DNA from: a virus
Strand: one strand, 5' to 3'
DNA: 61,553 nt
Virus record (IMG/VR): IMGVR_UViG_3300038701_001933
Coordinates: 1 to 61,553 of that record
Shown: piece by piece, positions 10,802 through 18,883 of the stretch
Layout of the letters: every line of letters starts with the position of its first letter
Numbering within the stretch: position 1 is the stretch's first letter
Translations under genes and position numbers: made by a program
Notes under the pieces: generated by a model
Seen by the model: the letters and a program-made list of their open reading frames with translations, nothing else
Databases searched by the model: none
What the model was told of the DNA's origin: nothing

Positions 10802-11564
10802 TCCCGCCCCAGGTAGGCCAGTTACAAGTCCCTACGGTCCAAGGAGGCATCCAATTACTAAAGAGATAGGCAAAATGCACCACGGAATTGATTACGGTGG
10901 CACTTTCCCTGTGCTAGCAGCACAAGACGGTATTGTTGTTCACATTGGCTGGTCACCTCGTGGTGGTGGGCATGTCGTAATAATCAAACATGCATCTAAT
11001 TTTTACACCGTGTATTACCACGGTCGTGAAAAAACAAAGCTTAAGAAAAAAGACAGGGTAGAGGCAGGGGCTGTTGTCTATACCAGCGGAAGCACTGGGG
11101 CTAGTACTGGGCCACACCTGCACTTCGAGGTTCGTTCTCCGACAAGAATTTGGGGACAAACAAAGGATCCATCTCGTTACATCAGCAACTCTTCTGCTCC
11201 AGAGAAAGATGATTCTGATGTCGTCCCAAGCATCGGTGGTCCAGAAAACTTTTACGCTGGCCTTAAAGTAGATGGCAGACTGGGTCGCAGAACTTGGAGG
11301 GCTTGGCAAGAAAACCTTAAAAAGAAATACCGTTTCCGTGGCATCATTGACGGAAGGCCAGGAAAAATGACCTGGACGACTATTCAACAATCCACTGGAA
11401 AGCACTACAAGGGCAAGATAGACGGTATCGCTGGTCCGATGACTCGTAAGGCTGTCCAGCTAAGGCTAAAGGATTTAAAAGAATACAGCGGTCCGATTGA
11501 TGGAATCTGGGGCAGGGGAACTATTAGTTCTCTGCAAAGAGCATTGAATAAGGGAATTTACTGA
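10788..11564 (+). CDS. Endolysin: M23 peptidase with peptidoglycan-binding repeats
   Basis: This 258-aa protein has an N-terminal M23 (LytM) domain with zinc ligands in MHHGIDYGG and the STGPHLHFEVR motif. The C-terminal half carries about three short repeats of the type VDGRLGRRTWRAWQ, IDGRPGKMTWTTIQ, IDGIAGPMTRKAVQ and IDGIWGRGTISSLQ, which resemble PG_binding_1 units. No signal peptide is present, so it needs a holin. The start is TTG after TTGGAGGA. The overlap TGATG couples it to the membrane protein next to it. Confidence 0.88.
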   Translation: MQIFNPAPGRPVTSPYGPRRHPITKEIGKMHHGIDYGGTFPVLAAQDGIVVHIGWSPRGGGHVVIIKHASNFYTVYYHGREKTKLKKKDRVEAGAVVYTSGSTGASTGPHLHFEVRSPTRIWGQTKDPSRYISNSSAPEKDDSDVVPSIGGPENFYAGLKVDGRLGRRTWRAWQENLKKKYRFRGIIDGRPGKMTWTTIQQSTGKHYKGKIDGIAGPMTRKAVQLRLKDLKEYSGPIDGIWGRGTISSLQRALNKGIY

Positions 11565-11941
11565 TGTGGTCAGCTTTAATTACTTCAATGTTTGGTGCCA
11601 TCAATGAAAAATCTATTTCTAAAAAAAGAAGGCGGGAAGCCGAAGAAAAATCTTTAGAGGGCGGCCCTAGCTGGCGGTATAGGAGAAGGCTGATTCATGG
11701 TGCCTACCTCCTGGGCTTTTCTATGGTATTGTTTGGTGCAGCTACAGTGTTTATGGATAGCCAAATTGGGGTGGAGCTGATTATCGGCGGGGTATCTCTA
11801 ATAGCTATTATCGTAACAGCATACACAACATCAGCTACATATGAAGATGTAAGAGTTTGGAATCATAATCCTAGGATTAGGTTTGGTCAAAACGAAGAGC
11901 CTATGCATGAATATGACACAAAAAATCCTGACGGAACTTGA
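11564..11941 (+). CDS. Holin-like membrane protein, two TM segments
   Basis: This 125-aa protein has a basic N-terminus (SKKRRREAEE, RYRRR), two hydrophobic segments near residues 45-62 and 70-88, and a polar tail. It is translationally coupled to the endolysin (TGATG), which supports a lysis role. No specific family is recognised. Confidence 0.6.
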   Translation: MWSALITSMFGAINEKSISKKRRREAEEKSLEGGPSWRYRRRLIHGAYLLGFSMVLFGAATVFMDSQIGVELIIGGVSLIAIIVTAYTTSATYEDVRVWNHNPRIRFGQNEEPMHEYDTKNPDGT

Positions 11942-11966
11942 CACAGACTTTTCTATAGGCTACAAT
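11938..11966 (+). promoter_or_regulatory. Sigma70-type promoter
   Basis: TTGACA, 17 nt, TACAAT. This near-consensus promoter overlaps the stop of the preceding gene and reads into the holin candidate at 12001. Confidence 0.8.
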
Positions 11967-12000
11967 CGTATAGTCAGTTAATACGAAAGGAAATTCATAT

Positions 12001-12300
12001 ATGATCATGACTGCTGATTTTTGGAAGAGTTCTGGAGAGGCTGCTATCAAGGCCGCCGCTGCTGCTGCTCTTGCTGTAATTGGAACAGACCAGCTACTTA
12101 GTGCAATGTCTGTTGATTGGACACAGGTAGGTGGGGTAGCCCTCCTTTCCGGTGTTGTGTCCATTCTTACTTCTATTGTAGTGCCAACTCCAGAAGTTCG
12201 TGCTGCTAAGCGAGAAGCTGCACGAGTCGAGGCCACTCGACAAGCTGCTGCTGCTAAAAAGGCTACAAAGCCTGCAGCTAAAAAGGCAACCAAGAAGTAA
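12001..12300 (+). CDS. Holin candidate (r1t-type)
   Basis: This 99-aa protein has two hydrophobic stretches (AAIKAAAAAALAVIGTDQLL and VGGVALLSGVVSILTSIVV) and a C-terminal Ala/Lys-rich basic tail (KKATKPAAKKATKK). This is the layout of phage r1t-like holins common in actinophages. It has its own strong promoter and GAAAGGAAA before the start, so its expression could be timed independently of the lysin. Confidence 0.75.
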   Translation: MIMTADFWKSSGEAAIKAAAAAALAVIGTDQLLSAMSVDWTQVGGVALLSGVVSILTSIVVPTPEVRAAKREAARVEATRQAAAAKKATKPAAKKATKK

Positions 12301-12313
12301 TATATAATTAAAT

Positions 12314-12490
12314 ATGGCTATATACGATTACTCCTGTGGGGTCTGTAATACTTCTACAACAATTGTTAGATCTATATCAGACCCCGCGGGGGTTTATCTT
12401 TGCGAAAATTGCAACAATCCATTAAAAAGAGTATACTCTAACGTAGGTGTTACTTTTAACGGCACTGGTTTTTACTCAACTGATAAATAA
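12314..12490 (+). CDS. FmdB-like zinc ribbon protein
   Basis: This 58-aa protein has two Cys-x2-Cys pairs (CGVC and CENC) followed by PLKRVYSNVGVTFNGTGFY, the typical FmdB/CxxC_CXXC_SSSS ending. TATAAT lies 5 nt before the ATG. Such proteins are small putative regulators of unknown target. Confidence 0.75.
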   Translation: MAIYDYSCGVCNTSTTIVRSISDPAGVYLCENCNNPLKRVYSNVGVTFNGTGFYSTDK

Positions 12491-12500
12491 GGGGAATGTC

Positions 12501-12722
12501 TTGACATCAACTAAAGAAGAAAAAGCTGAAAAAACTTTGACAGCTCATGATAGATGTGATGGTTGCGGGGCACAAGCTTATGTTAAGGTAGAGGGTGTAT
12601 CTGGAGAACTTTATTTTTGCTCTCATCACTTTTCTAATATTATGAGTAGCGAGCAAGGCAAGGCCAGGATGGAAAATTTTGCCTATAAGGTTGTAGATGA
12701 AAGAGATTTCCTGTATGTTTGA
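12501..12722 (+). CDS. Small zinc-binding protein, DUF7455-like
   Basis: This 73-aa protein has RCDGCGAQAYVKVEG followed by LYFCSHH, a probable C..C..C..HH metal site seen in a family widespread in actinobacteria and their phages. The start is TTG 12501 after AAGGGGAA; a longer in-frame ORF overlaps the upstream gene and is rejected. Confidence 0.7.
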   Translation: MTSTKEEKAEKTLTAHDRCDGCGAQAYVKVEGVSGELYFCSHHFSNIMSSEQGKARMENFAYKVVDERDFLYV

Positions 12723-13056
12723 TGACGAAGAGATGAATTCAATAATTAATAATATGGTTCTTGCTGGGTACCTGGAAATTGACGGGGTAGACGGAGAGTC
12801 TGGAGAGTTTTTATATAAAGTCAGTCCAAGCCTTTATGATCAAATTCCAGACTTGGGGGAAAGACTTCAGGCTGCTTTCCTTGATGAGATCTACAACTTG
12901 TGGATAAAGGGAATGGTAAACATGGATGCTACTAAGACTAACCCCATTGTTTCTTTAACAGAGAACGCTTTTGATGAAGAAAAAGTAGCAGAGCTAACGA
13001 TAGAGGAAAGACATACACTGTTTGTTATCATGCAAGCAATGCGACAGGAGGACTAA
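12715..13056 (+). CDS. Conserved hypothetical protein (113 aa)
   Basis: This acidic helical protein overlaps the previous gene by 8 nt. Segments such as GYLEIDGVDGESGEFLYKVSP and NPIVSLTEN look like a winged-helix-type arrangement also seen in phage proteins, but no function can be assigned. Confidence 0.55.
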   Translation: MFDDEEMNSIINNMVLAGYLEIDGVDGESGEFLYKVSPSLYDQIPDLGERLQAAFLDEIYNLWIKGMVNMDATKTNPIVSLTENAFDEEKVAELTIEERHTLFVIMQAMRQED

Positions 13057-13057
13057 C

Positions 13058-13444
13058 TTGGAGTATTTACTAGGTTCCCTCGTAACCCTGGCTTGTGTTT
13101 TTGTAATTAATAGAATTGCTAGGCAATCTTTAGAACAAAGTGATATAAACTTTGAAATCAGTCAAAGCTATTTGGTCAAAATCTTGGCGGAATATAATGA
13201 CAAAATGATGGAAGACAAGCTTCCAGAAACACAGTCTTACAAGCATGTAAAAAATCAATATGTCAGAATTCTTATTGTTGAAGACAAGGCATATTGGATT
13301 AGGGATAACCAGCTGTATATGGCTAAGTTTCAAGATGGAGTCGTTGATTCCGATTCAACCGCAGAAGTTGACACAATGGCTATGTCTGCTGTAGAATTAG
13401 AGCAGACTATGTTTATAGTAGAAAAGCTTTCGGAGGATAACTAA
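13058..13444 (+). CDS. N-terminally anchored membrane protein
   Basis: This 128-aa protein starts at TTG after a clear AGGAGG. Residues 4-20 (LLGSLVTLACVFVINRI) form one membrane anchor; the rest is acidic and probably cytoplasmic. Function unknown. Confidence 0.55.
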   Translation: MEYLLGSLVTLACVFVINRIARQSLEQSDINFEISQSYLVKILAEYNDKMMEDKLPETQSYKHVKNQYVRILIVEDKAYWIRDNQLYMAKFQDGVVDSDSTAEVDTMAMSAVELEQTMFIVEKLSEDN

Positions 13445-13445
13445 A

Positions 13446-13808
13446 ATGATTATTGCTGTAAATGGAAGTAAAAAGTTTGACGATTACTCAATCTTTCTTA
13501 GCGGAATGTCAAAAGCTATGTTTGTTATGGATCAAGAAGACAAGCAGATCTTTCTGTATACCGCTGGTCCTAGGCGTGTAAACGAAATGGCAATGGAGTT
13601 TGCCAATGTCTCCGAACGTGGACTAAAGGCCAGGGGGGTGCGAATTCAGGTTCGTAAGGTACCGACTGGATGGATCTGGGATAACTTTCACTTCCTTGAT
13701 TTCTTTGCCTACTTTGCGGTAGAAAGAGAGCCAATCCCTTCTATCGTACACTCTGCTCAAGCAAAAGATGTTCAGGCAGAGATATTCAGGTTTAAGAATG
13801 TTGCTTAG
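13446..13808 (+). CDS. Conserved hypothetical protein, possible SLOG-like fold
   Basis: This 120-aa protein begins MIIAVNGSKKFDDYSIFLSGM and contains LYTAGPRRVNEMAMEFA, the G-S/T-R and T-G-G-like spacing of Rossmann-like SLOG/YspA nucleotide-binding proteins. The assignment is tentative. It overlaps the deaminase gene by 11 nt. Confidence 0.45.
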   Translation: MIIAVNGSKKFDDYSIFLSGMSKAMFVMDQEDKQIFLYTAGPRRVNEMAMEFANVSERGLKARGVRIQVRKVPTGWIWDNFHFLDFFAYFAVEREPIPSIVHSAQAKDVQAEIFRFKNVA

Positions 13809-14181
13809 TAATAGAGAGGCTTCCTTTCTAGCTGTTGCTAAGTATTTTGCAGAAAAGTCTCAGTCTAGACAACGACACGGTGCAATTGTAGTAAAATCTG
13901 GTCGTGTGGTTGGGACGGGGTACAACAAAAATAAAAATAACCCTATGCAAGTTTCACCAGAGCATATCAAGACGCACTGTTCTAGACATGCTGAGGTAGA
14001 AGCAATTAGGGATGCTAAATTTGCTGTGGAGGGGGCGGTCTTGTATGTTGCGAGAGTAAACAAACAGGGTCAAGAAAGAAATAGCAAGCCGTGCAAATAC
14101 TGTCAAGCAGTGATATCGGCAAGTAAAATAAAAAAAGTAATCTACACAGAAAGCGAAAGCAATGTTAATCTCATCACTTGA
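13798..14181 (+). CDS. Cytidine/deoxycytidylate deaminase-like protein
   Basis: This 127-aa protein carries the zinc-deaminase motifs CSRHAEVEAIRDA (H-A-E) and SKPCKYCQAVI (PCxxC). The likely substrate is dCMP or a related nucleotide, feeding dUMP to ThyX, although a base-modification role is possible. ATG 13798 is preferred to an upstream in-frame start. Confidence 0.8.
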   Translation: MLLSNREASFLAVAKYFAEKSQSRQRHGAIVVKSGRVVGTGYNKNKNNPMQVSPEHIKTHCSRHAEVEAIRDAKFAVEGAVLYVARVNKQGQERNSKPCKYCQAVISASKIKKVIYTESESNVNLIT

Positions 14182-14371
14182 ACAGATGGAAGATATTGTA
14201 AAGAAAAGCAAGAGCCTTAAGTGGGATGGCTGGGATGTAATTCACTTCTACCCCTCCGATAAGGGACGCACCTCTAGTGCAGGAATGCGTATTGGAAGCA
14301 AATGGTTCTTGCATAAAAGATTTCCCGTTGGCGAAAAAGGCTGGGAACTACCAAATAAGTTTATGAGGTAA
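14162..14371 (+). CDS. Small conserved hypothetical protein
   Basis: This 69-aa protein has LKWDGWDVIHFYPSD and GMRIGSKWFLHKRF, a pattern I recall from small phage genes next to WhiB or deaminase genes. It overlaps the deaminase by 20 nt. Confidence 0.5.
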   Translation: MLISSLEQMEDIVKKSKSLKWDGWDVIHFYPSDKGRTSSAGMRIGSKWFLHKRFPVGEKGWELPNKFMR

Positions 14372-14374
14372 TAT

Positions 14375-14659
14375 ATGGATAAGCATTCTTGGAAAGATGA
14401 AGCACTTTGTTTGGGATATGACACTAATTTCTTTTTTGACAAATATGAAGAAGAGGAACAGTTTCGCCCTGCAATTGATAAGCTATGCTCTGAGTGCCCC
14501 GTTATGAAAGAATGCTTTGCCGCTGGCGTCTCTCAGAAAGAGTGGGGTGTCTGGGGAGGCATTTATTTTGAAAATGGAAAAATTTCCAGGGAATTTAACA
14601 ATCATAAAACTAAAAATGATTGGTCTGACACCTGGGAAAACTTAACGATGGATAGATAA
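14375..14659 (+). CDS. whiB: WhiB-family iron-sulfur transcription factor
   Basis: This 94-aa protein has the four-Cys [4Fe-4S] arrangement (EALCLG, then CSECPVMKEC) and the G[VI]WGG turn in EWGVWGGIYF. WhiB proteins are confined to actinobacteria and their phages and bind the principal sigma factor. Phage copies can dominate host WhiB genes, so this one is a candidate for the switch that redirects host RNA polymerase. It is the strongest host marker in the window. Confidence 0.93.
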   Translation: MDKHSWKDEALCLGYDTNFFFDKYEEEEQFRPAIDKLCSECPVMKECFAAGVSQKEWGVWGGIYFENGKISREFNNHKTKNDWSDTWENLTMDR

Positions 14660-14661
14660 TT

Positions 14662-14907
14662 ATGTATACAGATGCAATGGCAAGAGCGTTTAGATCTTTA
14701 GACCACTTTGCGCCTAAAGGTTTCGCTTTGCAAATTTTAGATAATGACAACTTCCTTACAGTCAAGGCAAGTGATAAACAGTTCATGAGACTGATTGACG
14801 AAGAGAAGCGTCGTGCCGTAGAGTATATGGTGCGAGTAAAGAAGGCTTTGGAAGACAACGGGGCAATTGTCCTGTTGGTAAGAGAAGGACCAGAAGATTC
14901 TGTATAA
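14662..14907 (+). CDS. Small hypothetical protein (81 aa)
   Basis: This protein follows whiB after 2 nt. It is mixed alpha/beta with a basic helix EEKRRAVEYMVRVKKALE. No family is recognised. Confidence 0.5.
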   Translation: MYTDAMARAFRSLDHFAPKGFALQILDNDNFLTVKASDKQFMRLIDEEKRRAVEYMVRVKKALEDNGAIVLLVREGPEDSV

Positions 14908-14925
14908 ATTAAGTATGAGAAATGC

Positions 14926-14954
14926 TTGACAATAACAGATTTTTTCGATACAAT
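14926..14954 (+). promoter_or_regulatory. Strong sigma70-type promoter
   Basis: TTGACA, 17 nt, TACAAT. It reads into the lipoprotein gene, whose AAAGGAAAGAGAG ribosome site follows. Confidence 0.85.
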
Positions 14955-14981
14955 TAATATACAACAAAAGGAAAGAGAGAG

Positions 14982-15431
14982 ATGAATAAATTACTAATTG
15001 GTGGACTTGCTGTTGCTGCACTAGCTTTAACTGGATGTGTCACCGCTACTGAACCAGAACCTGTTGTAGCTCAGACGGTAACCCCAGAGCCACAGGTTGT
15101 AACTCCAGAACCAGAGGTTGTGACTCCAGAGCCAGAAAGCAATAAAACTGACTCGTCTGCATCTGCAGATTACATGTTTGTGTCTATGATGAAAGCAGTT
15201 GACACACCAAGCTACTTCCTTGAAGGTGAGCTTCTTTACCTTTTGCAAGATCAGGCAAAAGATACTTGCGGCTACATCGATGAGGGAATGACTAGCGAAG
15301 AGATTACACTTGCCCTAGTGCTCGCATTCGATGGATCGGATTCAGATCAAGAAGTTCAAGATGCCTTCTTGTCAGCTACTGTTGCTTCTGTATACAGCTA
15401 CTGTCCAGAATACCAAGGCTTCTGGGAGTAA
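14982..15431 (+). CDS. Secreted lipoprotein, DUF732-like
   Basis: This 149-aa protein has a lipoprotein signal peptide with lipobox LTGC (Cys 19), a Pro/Glu-rich linker with repeated VTPEP units, and a C-terminal domain ending in VASVYSYCPEY. The Cys pair (DTCGY and YCP) is as in DUF732 proteins of actinobacterial envelopes. As a surface lipoprotein with its own promoter and terminator it resembles a superinfection-exclusion moron; that role is inference. Confidence 0.75.
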   Translation: MNKLLIGGLAVAALALTGCVTATEPEPVVAQTVTPEPQVVTPEPEVVTPEPESNKTDSSASADYMFVSMMKAVDTPSYFLEGELLYLLQDQAKDTCGYIDEGMTSEEITLALVLAFDGSDSDQEVQDAFLSATVASVYSYCPEYQGFWE

Positions 15432-15446
15432 ATAAAAATATAAAGG

Positions 15447-15480
15447 TATCCTCAGCAGAATTCTGTTGGGGATATTTTTA
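15447..15480 (+). terminator. Hairpin terminator after the lipoprotein gene
   Basis: TATCC pairs with GGATA around an inner CAGAATTCTG palindrome, followed by TTTTTA. Confidence 0.7.
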
Positions 15481-15487
15481 TGTCTTG

Positions 15488-15516
15488 TTGACACTCAGGG
15501 TATAATTTGATACACT
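15488..15516 (+). promoter_or_regulatory. Sigma70-type promoter
   Basis: TTGACA, 17 nt, TACACT, with an extra TATAAT inside the spacer. It closely matches the block before nrdH at 8930. Confidence 0.7.
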
Positions 15517-15540
15517 AGAATTAAAGAAAGAGGAGACAGG

Positions 15541-16038
15541 GTGCAAACATTTTTGCCATACAAGGACTTTGACAGAGTTGCAGAGGTTCTTGATAATCGT
15601 CGTTTGAATAAGCAAATCTTGGAGTGCTACCAGGTACTCAATGTTTTGTCTAACCCATCACCTACCGCTGGATGGCGCAACCACCCCGCTGTAGTTATGT
15701 GGAGGAACCATGAGTTTGCTTTATACAATTATGTACAAGCAATGATTCTTGAGGCTAGCGCCAGGGGTATTAAGACAGATAAGAACTCTTCAAACATTGA
15801 TAGGTTACGCCATCAAAGAGGACTCGGTTGGGGTTTAAGAAACCCAGGGTGGTATTCAGAAAAGCGTGTAATGAAACGAATTACCACTACTCACAAAGCT
15901 AACCTATTTAAGAAAGAGCCAGAGTCATACCCACAATTTTTTAAAGCACTTAATAATAAAAACAACCAGCCATGCTGTGATCGTTGTCAGTATTACTGGG
16001 TAAATCATTTGGAGGAAAATGCTAACCTATTGGGTTGA
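15541..16038 (+). CDS. Pyrimidine dimer DNA glycosylase-like protein
   Basis: This 165-aa protein starts at GTG with MQTFLPYKDF, LDNRRLNKQ, GWRNHPAVVMWRNHE and ARGIKTD, which resemble the MSMEG_6728/Pyr_excise family (relatives of T4 DenV). It is a possible UV-damage repair enzyme. The C-terminal CCDRC is an addition of unknown role. AGAGGAGA precedes the start. Confidence 0.7.
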   Translation: MQTFLPYKDFDRVAEVLDNRRLNKQILECYQVLNVLSNPSPTAGWRNHPAVVMWRNHEFALYNYVQAMILEASARGIKTDKNSSNIDRLRHQRGLGWGLRNPGWYSEKRVMKRITTTHKANLFKKEPESYPQFFKALNNKNNQPCCDRCQYYWVNHLEENANLLG

Positions 16039-16435
16039 GGTAGGGCTATATGTAGTAGCCTCGTTAGTCTTTACAGCACTAATTGTAACAATAATGATTC
16101 TTGCCACAAGGTCAAGAAAGCTTGCTAATCTCTTGGTTCAGTCTAGTGCTCAAAACGTTGCCTTAAGACAAAAGCTTTCCGAGCTTACGGCTAGTGGTGA
16201 AAGCAAAAAGCTAGAACAGACAGAAGGCTTTGTAAAGTTTATTTCTGAGTCTAGGCAATGGGCTTTTGATTATATTGAAGACGTCCAAAAGTCTATTGAA
16301 GAGCTTAGGGATTACTTTGAGATGTTCGGCTTTGACGGCAATGAAGAGCAGAGGGAAGAGCTTCGGGACAGGATTAATCACGTCACCACTTTCTTGCCTA
16401 AAGATAACGACTTGTCTGAGGATAATGATATATAA
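16019..16435 (+). CDS. Membrane-anchored coiled-coil protein
   Basis: This 138-aa protein has one N-terminal TM segment (about residues 8-30), then a coiled-coil-prone stretch and the motif SRQWAFDYIEDVQ, which I recall from several actinophage proteins. It overlaps the previous gene by 20 nt. Function unknown. Confidence 0.6.
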   Translation: MLTYWVEVGLYVVASLVFTALIVTIMILATRSRKLANLLVQSSAQNVALRQKLSELTASGESKKLEQTEGFVKFISESRQWAFDYIEDVQKSIEELRDYFEMFGFDGNEEQREELRDRINHVTTFLPKDNDLSEDNDI

Positions 16436-16521
16436 TAGAATAAGCTAGTTCGCCGTAAGACAGTTGGGCTAGAAGACCTGGGTAAGTCTTAAAACTACCC
16501 AATTAACAAAAGGAGAAACGA

Positions 16522-16671
16522 ATGAGCCCTTGGGCAATTTTTGAGTGGGCACTATCTGTTAGCCTATCAATAGCTCTAGTTATAGCAGCTATTTTTGGGA
16601 TCACTATCGGTGTTCGATACATTGTAGGACTAACCTCTAAAAGAGATTGGTTCAAAAAAGATTCTGAATAA
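16522..16671 (+). CDS. Small membrane protein (49 aa)
   Basis: This short protein has a single hydrophobic helix (ALSVSLSIALVIAAIFGITIGV) and a charged C-terminal tail. AAAGGAG lies 6 nt before the ATG. The gap before it contains a small GGGTA/TACCC hairpin at about 16480-16500. Confidence 0.6.
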   Translation: MSPWAIFEWALSVSLSIALVIAAIFGITIGVRYIVGLTSKRDWFKKDSE

Positions 16672-16687
16672 GTAGTATAATAGAAAT

Positions 16688-16770
16688 GGTCCCTACAGGA
16701 CCTTGGGATGAGTTTAGTTACCTTATACCGCGGCCTTCGTGCTTGAATTTCCTGTAGGGGCCTTTTTCTT
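16688..16770 (+). ncRNA. Structured RNA or long-loop terminator
   Basis: GGTCCCTACAGGA at 16688-16700 pairs with TCCTGTAGGGGCC at 16750-16762, followed by TTTTTCTT. The roughly 49-nt loop contains a GCGGCCTTCGTGC mini-hairpin. A TATAAT at 16675-16680 could start a transcript just before the stem. It is either an intrinsic terminator or a small stable RNA. Confidence 0.5.
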
Positions 16771-16788
16771 GTCTGATATAATTTAACA

Positions 16789-17424
16789 ATGGATAACGTA
16801 ATAAAAGAATCAATGGAAAGAGTTTTCCACAACAACTCCTGGCATGGCGCTGAGAGTAAGTCTGGACGAGGCTCGGATCCAATAAACACCAAGAACATAG
16901 AGTATGAGCTACCACTTTTACTTAATAGTTTAGGGATTAAAACTATTCTAGATATCCCATGCGGTGATTTTGCATGGATGCCAAGACTATTAAGCAATCT
17001 TCCAAGCGATATAAAGTATCATGGTGCTGATATTGTTCAAGATATCATAAATGATAATCAGAAATATGCCACAGACAATGTGTCCTTTTCATGCCTAGAC
17101 ATCACAGAGGATCAATTACCAAAAGCAGACATAGCAATAATAAGAGACTGCTTCAACCACCTTCCATATGAAAGCATTTACCGTGGATTAAATAATTTAA
17201 AAAATAGCGACATCGAATATGTTGCATTAACTCATTTTAATTGGAAAAGAATTCCTAACAAAGACATAGCCATCGGCAAAGAGGTAAACTGGAGAAGGCT
17301 AAACTACACCATGGAGCCATTTAGCTTTGCCAATCCGATGGATCTTATTGTTGAGGGTAGCTCTGAAAGCGGCGGGAATGACAAAACCTTAGCAATATGG
17401 AAAGTTTCGGACATCAAATTATAA
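16789..17424 (+). CDS. SAM-dependent methyltransferase-like protein
   Basis: This 211-aa protein has a Rossmann-type motif I region ILDIPCGDFAWM, an acidic motif II-like HGADIVQDI, and the later strand DIAIIRDCFNHLP, as in class I methyltransferases. The substrate is unknown; nearby glycosyltransferases suggest a sugar or glycan. TGA-TATAAT lies exactly 6 nt before the ATG (leaderless). Confidence 0.75.
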   Translation: MDNVIKESMERVFHNNSWHGAESKSGRGSDPINTKNIEYELPLLLNSLGIKTILDIPCGDFAWMPRLLSNLPSDIKYHGADIVQDIINDNQKYATDNVSFSCLDITEDQLPKADIAIIRDCFNHLPYESIYRGLNNLKNSDIEYVALTHFNWKRIPNKDIAIGKEVNWRRLNYTMEPFSFANPMDLIVEGSSESGGNDKTLAIWKVSDIKL

Positions 17425-17454
17425 CTAAAAGCAACTTTATGATAGAATTATAAT

Positions 17455-18864
17455 ATGCCATATCACGTTGGAGAAAAGGGATCATACGGCTGTTCGGGAT
17501 ACCCAGTCGTAAAAGATGGAACAAGTGAAGTTATGGGTTGTCATGATACAGAGGCCTCCGCTCGTAACCAGATTACAGCAATCAACATGAGCGAAGCCGA
17601 GAGTTCAAAGAAAAGACTTAGCTCGGGCATGGAGGGGTCTATCCCAGCGGCACCTGGCCCATCAGTTTTAGACGGGGAAGAGTACGAAGAGAAGGATACC
17701 ATCACAAATGAAGGCGGTATCGGAATCAAAAATCCTCAAGCGTGGCCTGGAACAAGAATTAGTGAAGAAGAACGTCGTCGTAGAAGAGAGCAGAGCACAT
17801 GGTCTGGATCTTTTAGTCCTTCTTTAAGACAAAAGTCAAACTATAACGACAACTCTGGTGATTGGTATAATGCTAAACCAATTACAGAGACATCTGCCTT
17901 TCAAGATGAGGTAGAAACAAGAAACAATATTAGTAGAGAAATTGGAAAAGAAGATATGGAAATAACAGAGGGTGACTTCGTGATGGGGCCAACCGCCGAT
18001 GGAATGGTTTTTGGTAGAGTAGAGCACATTATGTGGGAAGGCGGAACGCTAGGCCAGCCTGGTGAAGAATATTCGATCGAATCTATGCCGCCAGAAAATC
18101 CAGCGATGTCGGTTAGAATTTTTGAGGTAGAAGAAAACGAGATGGAGCCAACACCCTACAGCATCGGTATGATGTATCAAGACGCCGAAGTTGTAGATGT
18201 CTCTAGTATGACCATGGAGCAAGAGAACGAAATGGAAATGATGTCCAAGGCTGAGACATATTCTCCTAATGATGGAATGAAGGCAGCTGCTCGTCGTGCT
18301 CTTAAGTGGAAAGAAGACGGAAAAGCCAAAGGGGCTGGAACAGCGGTTGGCTGGGGCAGAGCAAGAGATATCGTAGCGGGAAGATCAATGTCTCTCAGTG
18401 TAGTTAAGAGGATGTATTCTTTCTTTTCTCGCCACGAGGTAGACAAGAAAGCTAAAGGATTTCGTTCTGGCGAAGAAGGATATCCGTCCAAGGGTCGCGT
18501 AATGTGGGATGCTTGGGGTGGAGACGCAGGATTTAGCTGGTCTCGTAAAATTGCACAAAGAGAAGAGAGTAAAGCATTGTTTTCAAATTTTGGTAAAGAT
18601 TTTACAAGAGCCGAAAAGCTGACTGAGGTTTTTAAGGCTGATAGCGTTCGTGTTGGACAAATGGTATCTTGGAATTCATCTGGCGGTACAGCCAGGGGCA
18701 AGGTAAAGAGAGTCATTCGTAGCGGCTCTTACGATGTTCCAGGTACAGACATTACGATTAATGCTACTGAGGAAAATCCTGCTGTTGTAATTACCCTGTA
18801 TCGTGATGGGGATGCGACAGACACCACTGTAGCGCACCGTATGAGCACGCTCAGGGCTGGCTGA
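17455..18864 (+). CDS. Large protein with two Tudor-like segments, possible head-assembly factor
   Basis: This 469-aa protein starts with a small Cys/Gly domain (GSYGCSGYPVVKDG) known from phage head-region proteins. Two segments resemble HVA1/Tudor-like domains (GDFVMGPTADGMVFGRV with ENPAMSVRIFE; GQMVSWNSSGGTARGKV with ENPAVVITLY). Between them is a basic block (AARRALKWKEDGKAKG, RMYSFFSRHEVDKKAKGFR) that I recall from phage head-morphogenesis proteins. The middle is acidic and low in complexity. TAGAAT lies 6 nt before the ATG. Confidence 0.5.
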   Translation: MPYHVGEKGSYGCSGYPVVKDGTSEVMGCHDTEASARNQITAINMSEAESSKKRLSSGMEGSIPAAPGPSVLDGEEYEEKDTITNEGGIGIKNPQAWPGTRISEEERRRRREQSTWSGSFSPSLRQKSNYNDNSGDWYNAKPITETSAFQDEVETRNNISREIGKEDMEITEGDFVMGPTADGMVFGRVEHIMWEGGTLGQPGEEYSIESMPPENPAMSVRIFEVEENEMEPTPYSIGMMYQDAEVVDVSSMTMEQENEMEMMSKAETYSPNDGMKAAARRALKWKEDGKAKGAGTAVGWGRARDIVAGRSMSLSVVKRMYSFFSRHEVDKKAKGFRSGEEGYPSKGRVMWDAWGGDAGFSWSRKIAQREESKALFSNFGKDFTRAEKLTEVFKADSVRVGQMVSWNSSGGTARGKVKRVIRSGSYDVPGTDITINATEENPAVVITLYRDGDATDTTVAHRMSTLRAG

Positions 18865-18883
18865 CCAAGCCTAACGCAAAGTA

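Noticed and set aside
16503-16997. 164-codon minus-strand frame
   Set aside because: It runs across the hairpin at 16688 and two rightward genes with good starts; composition looks random.
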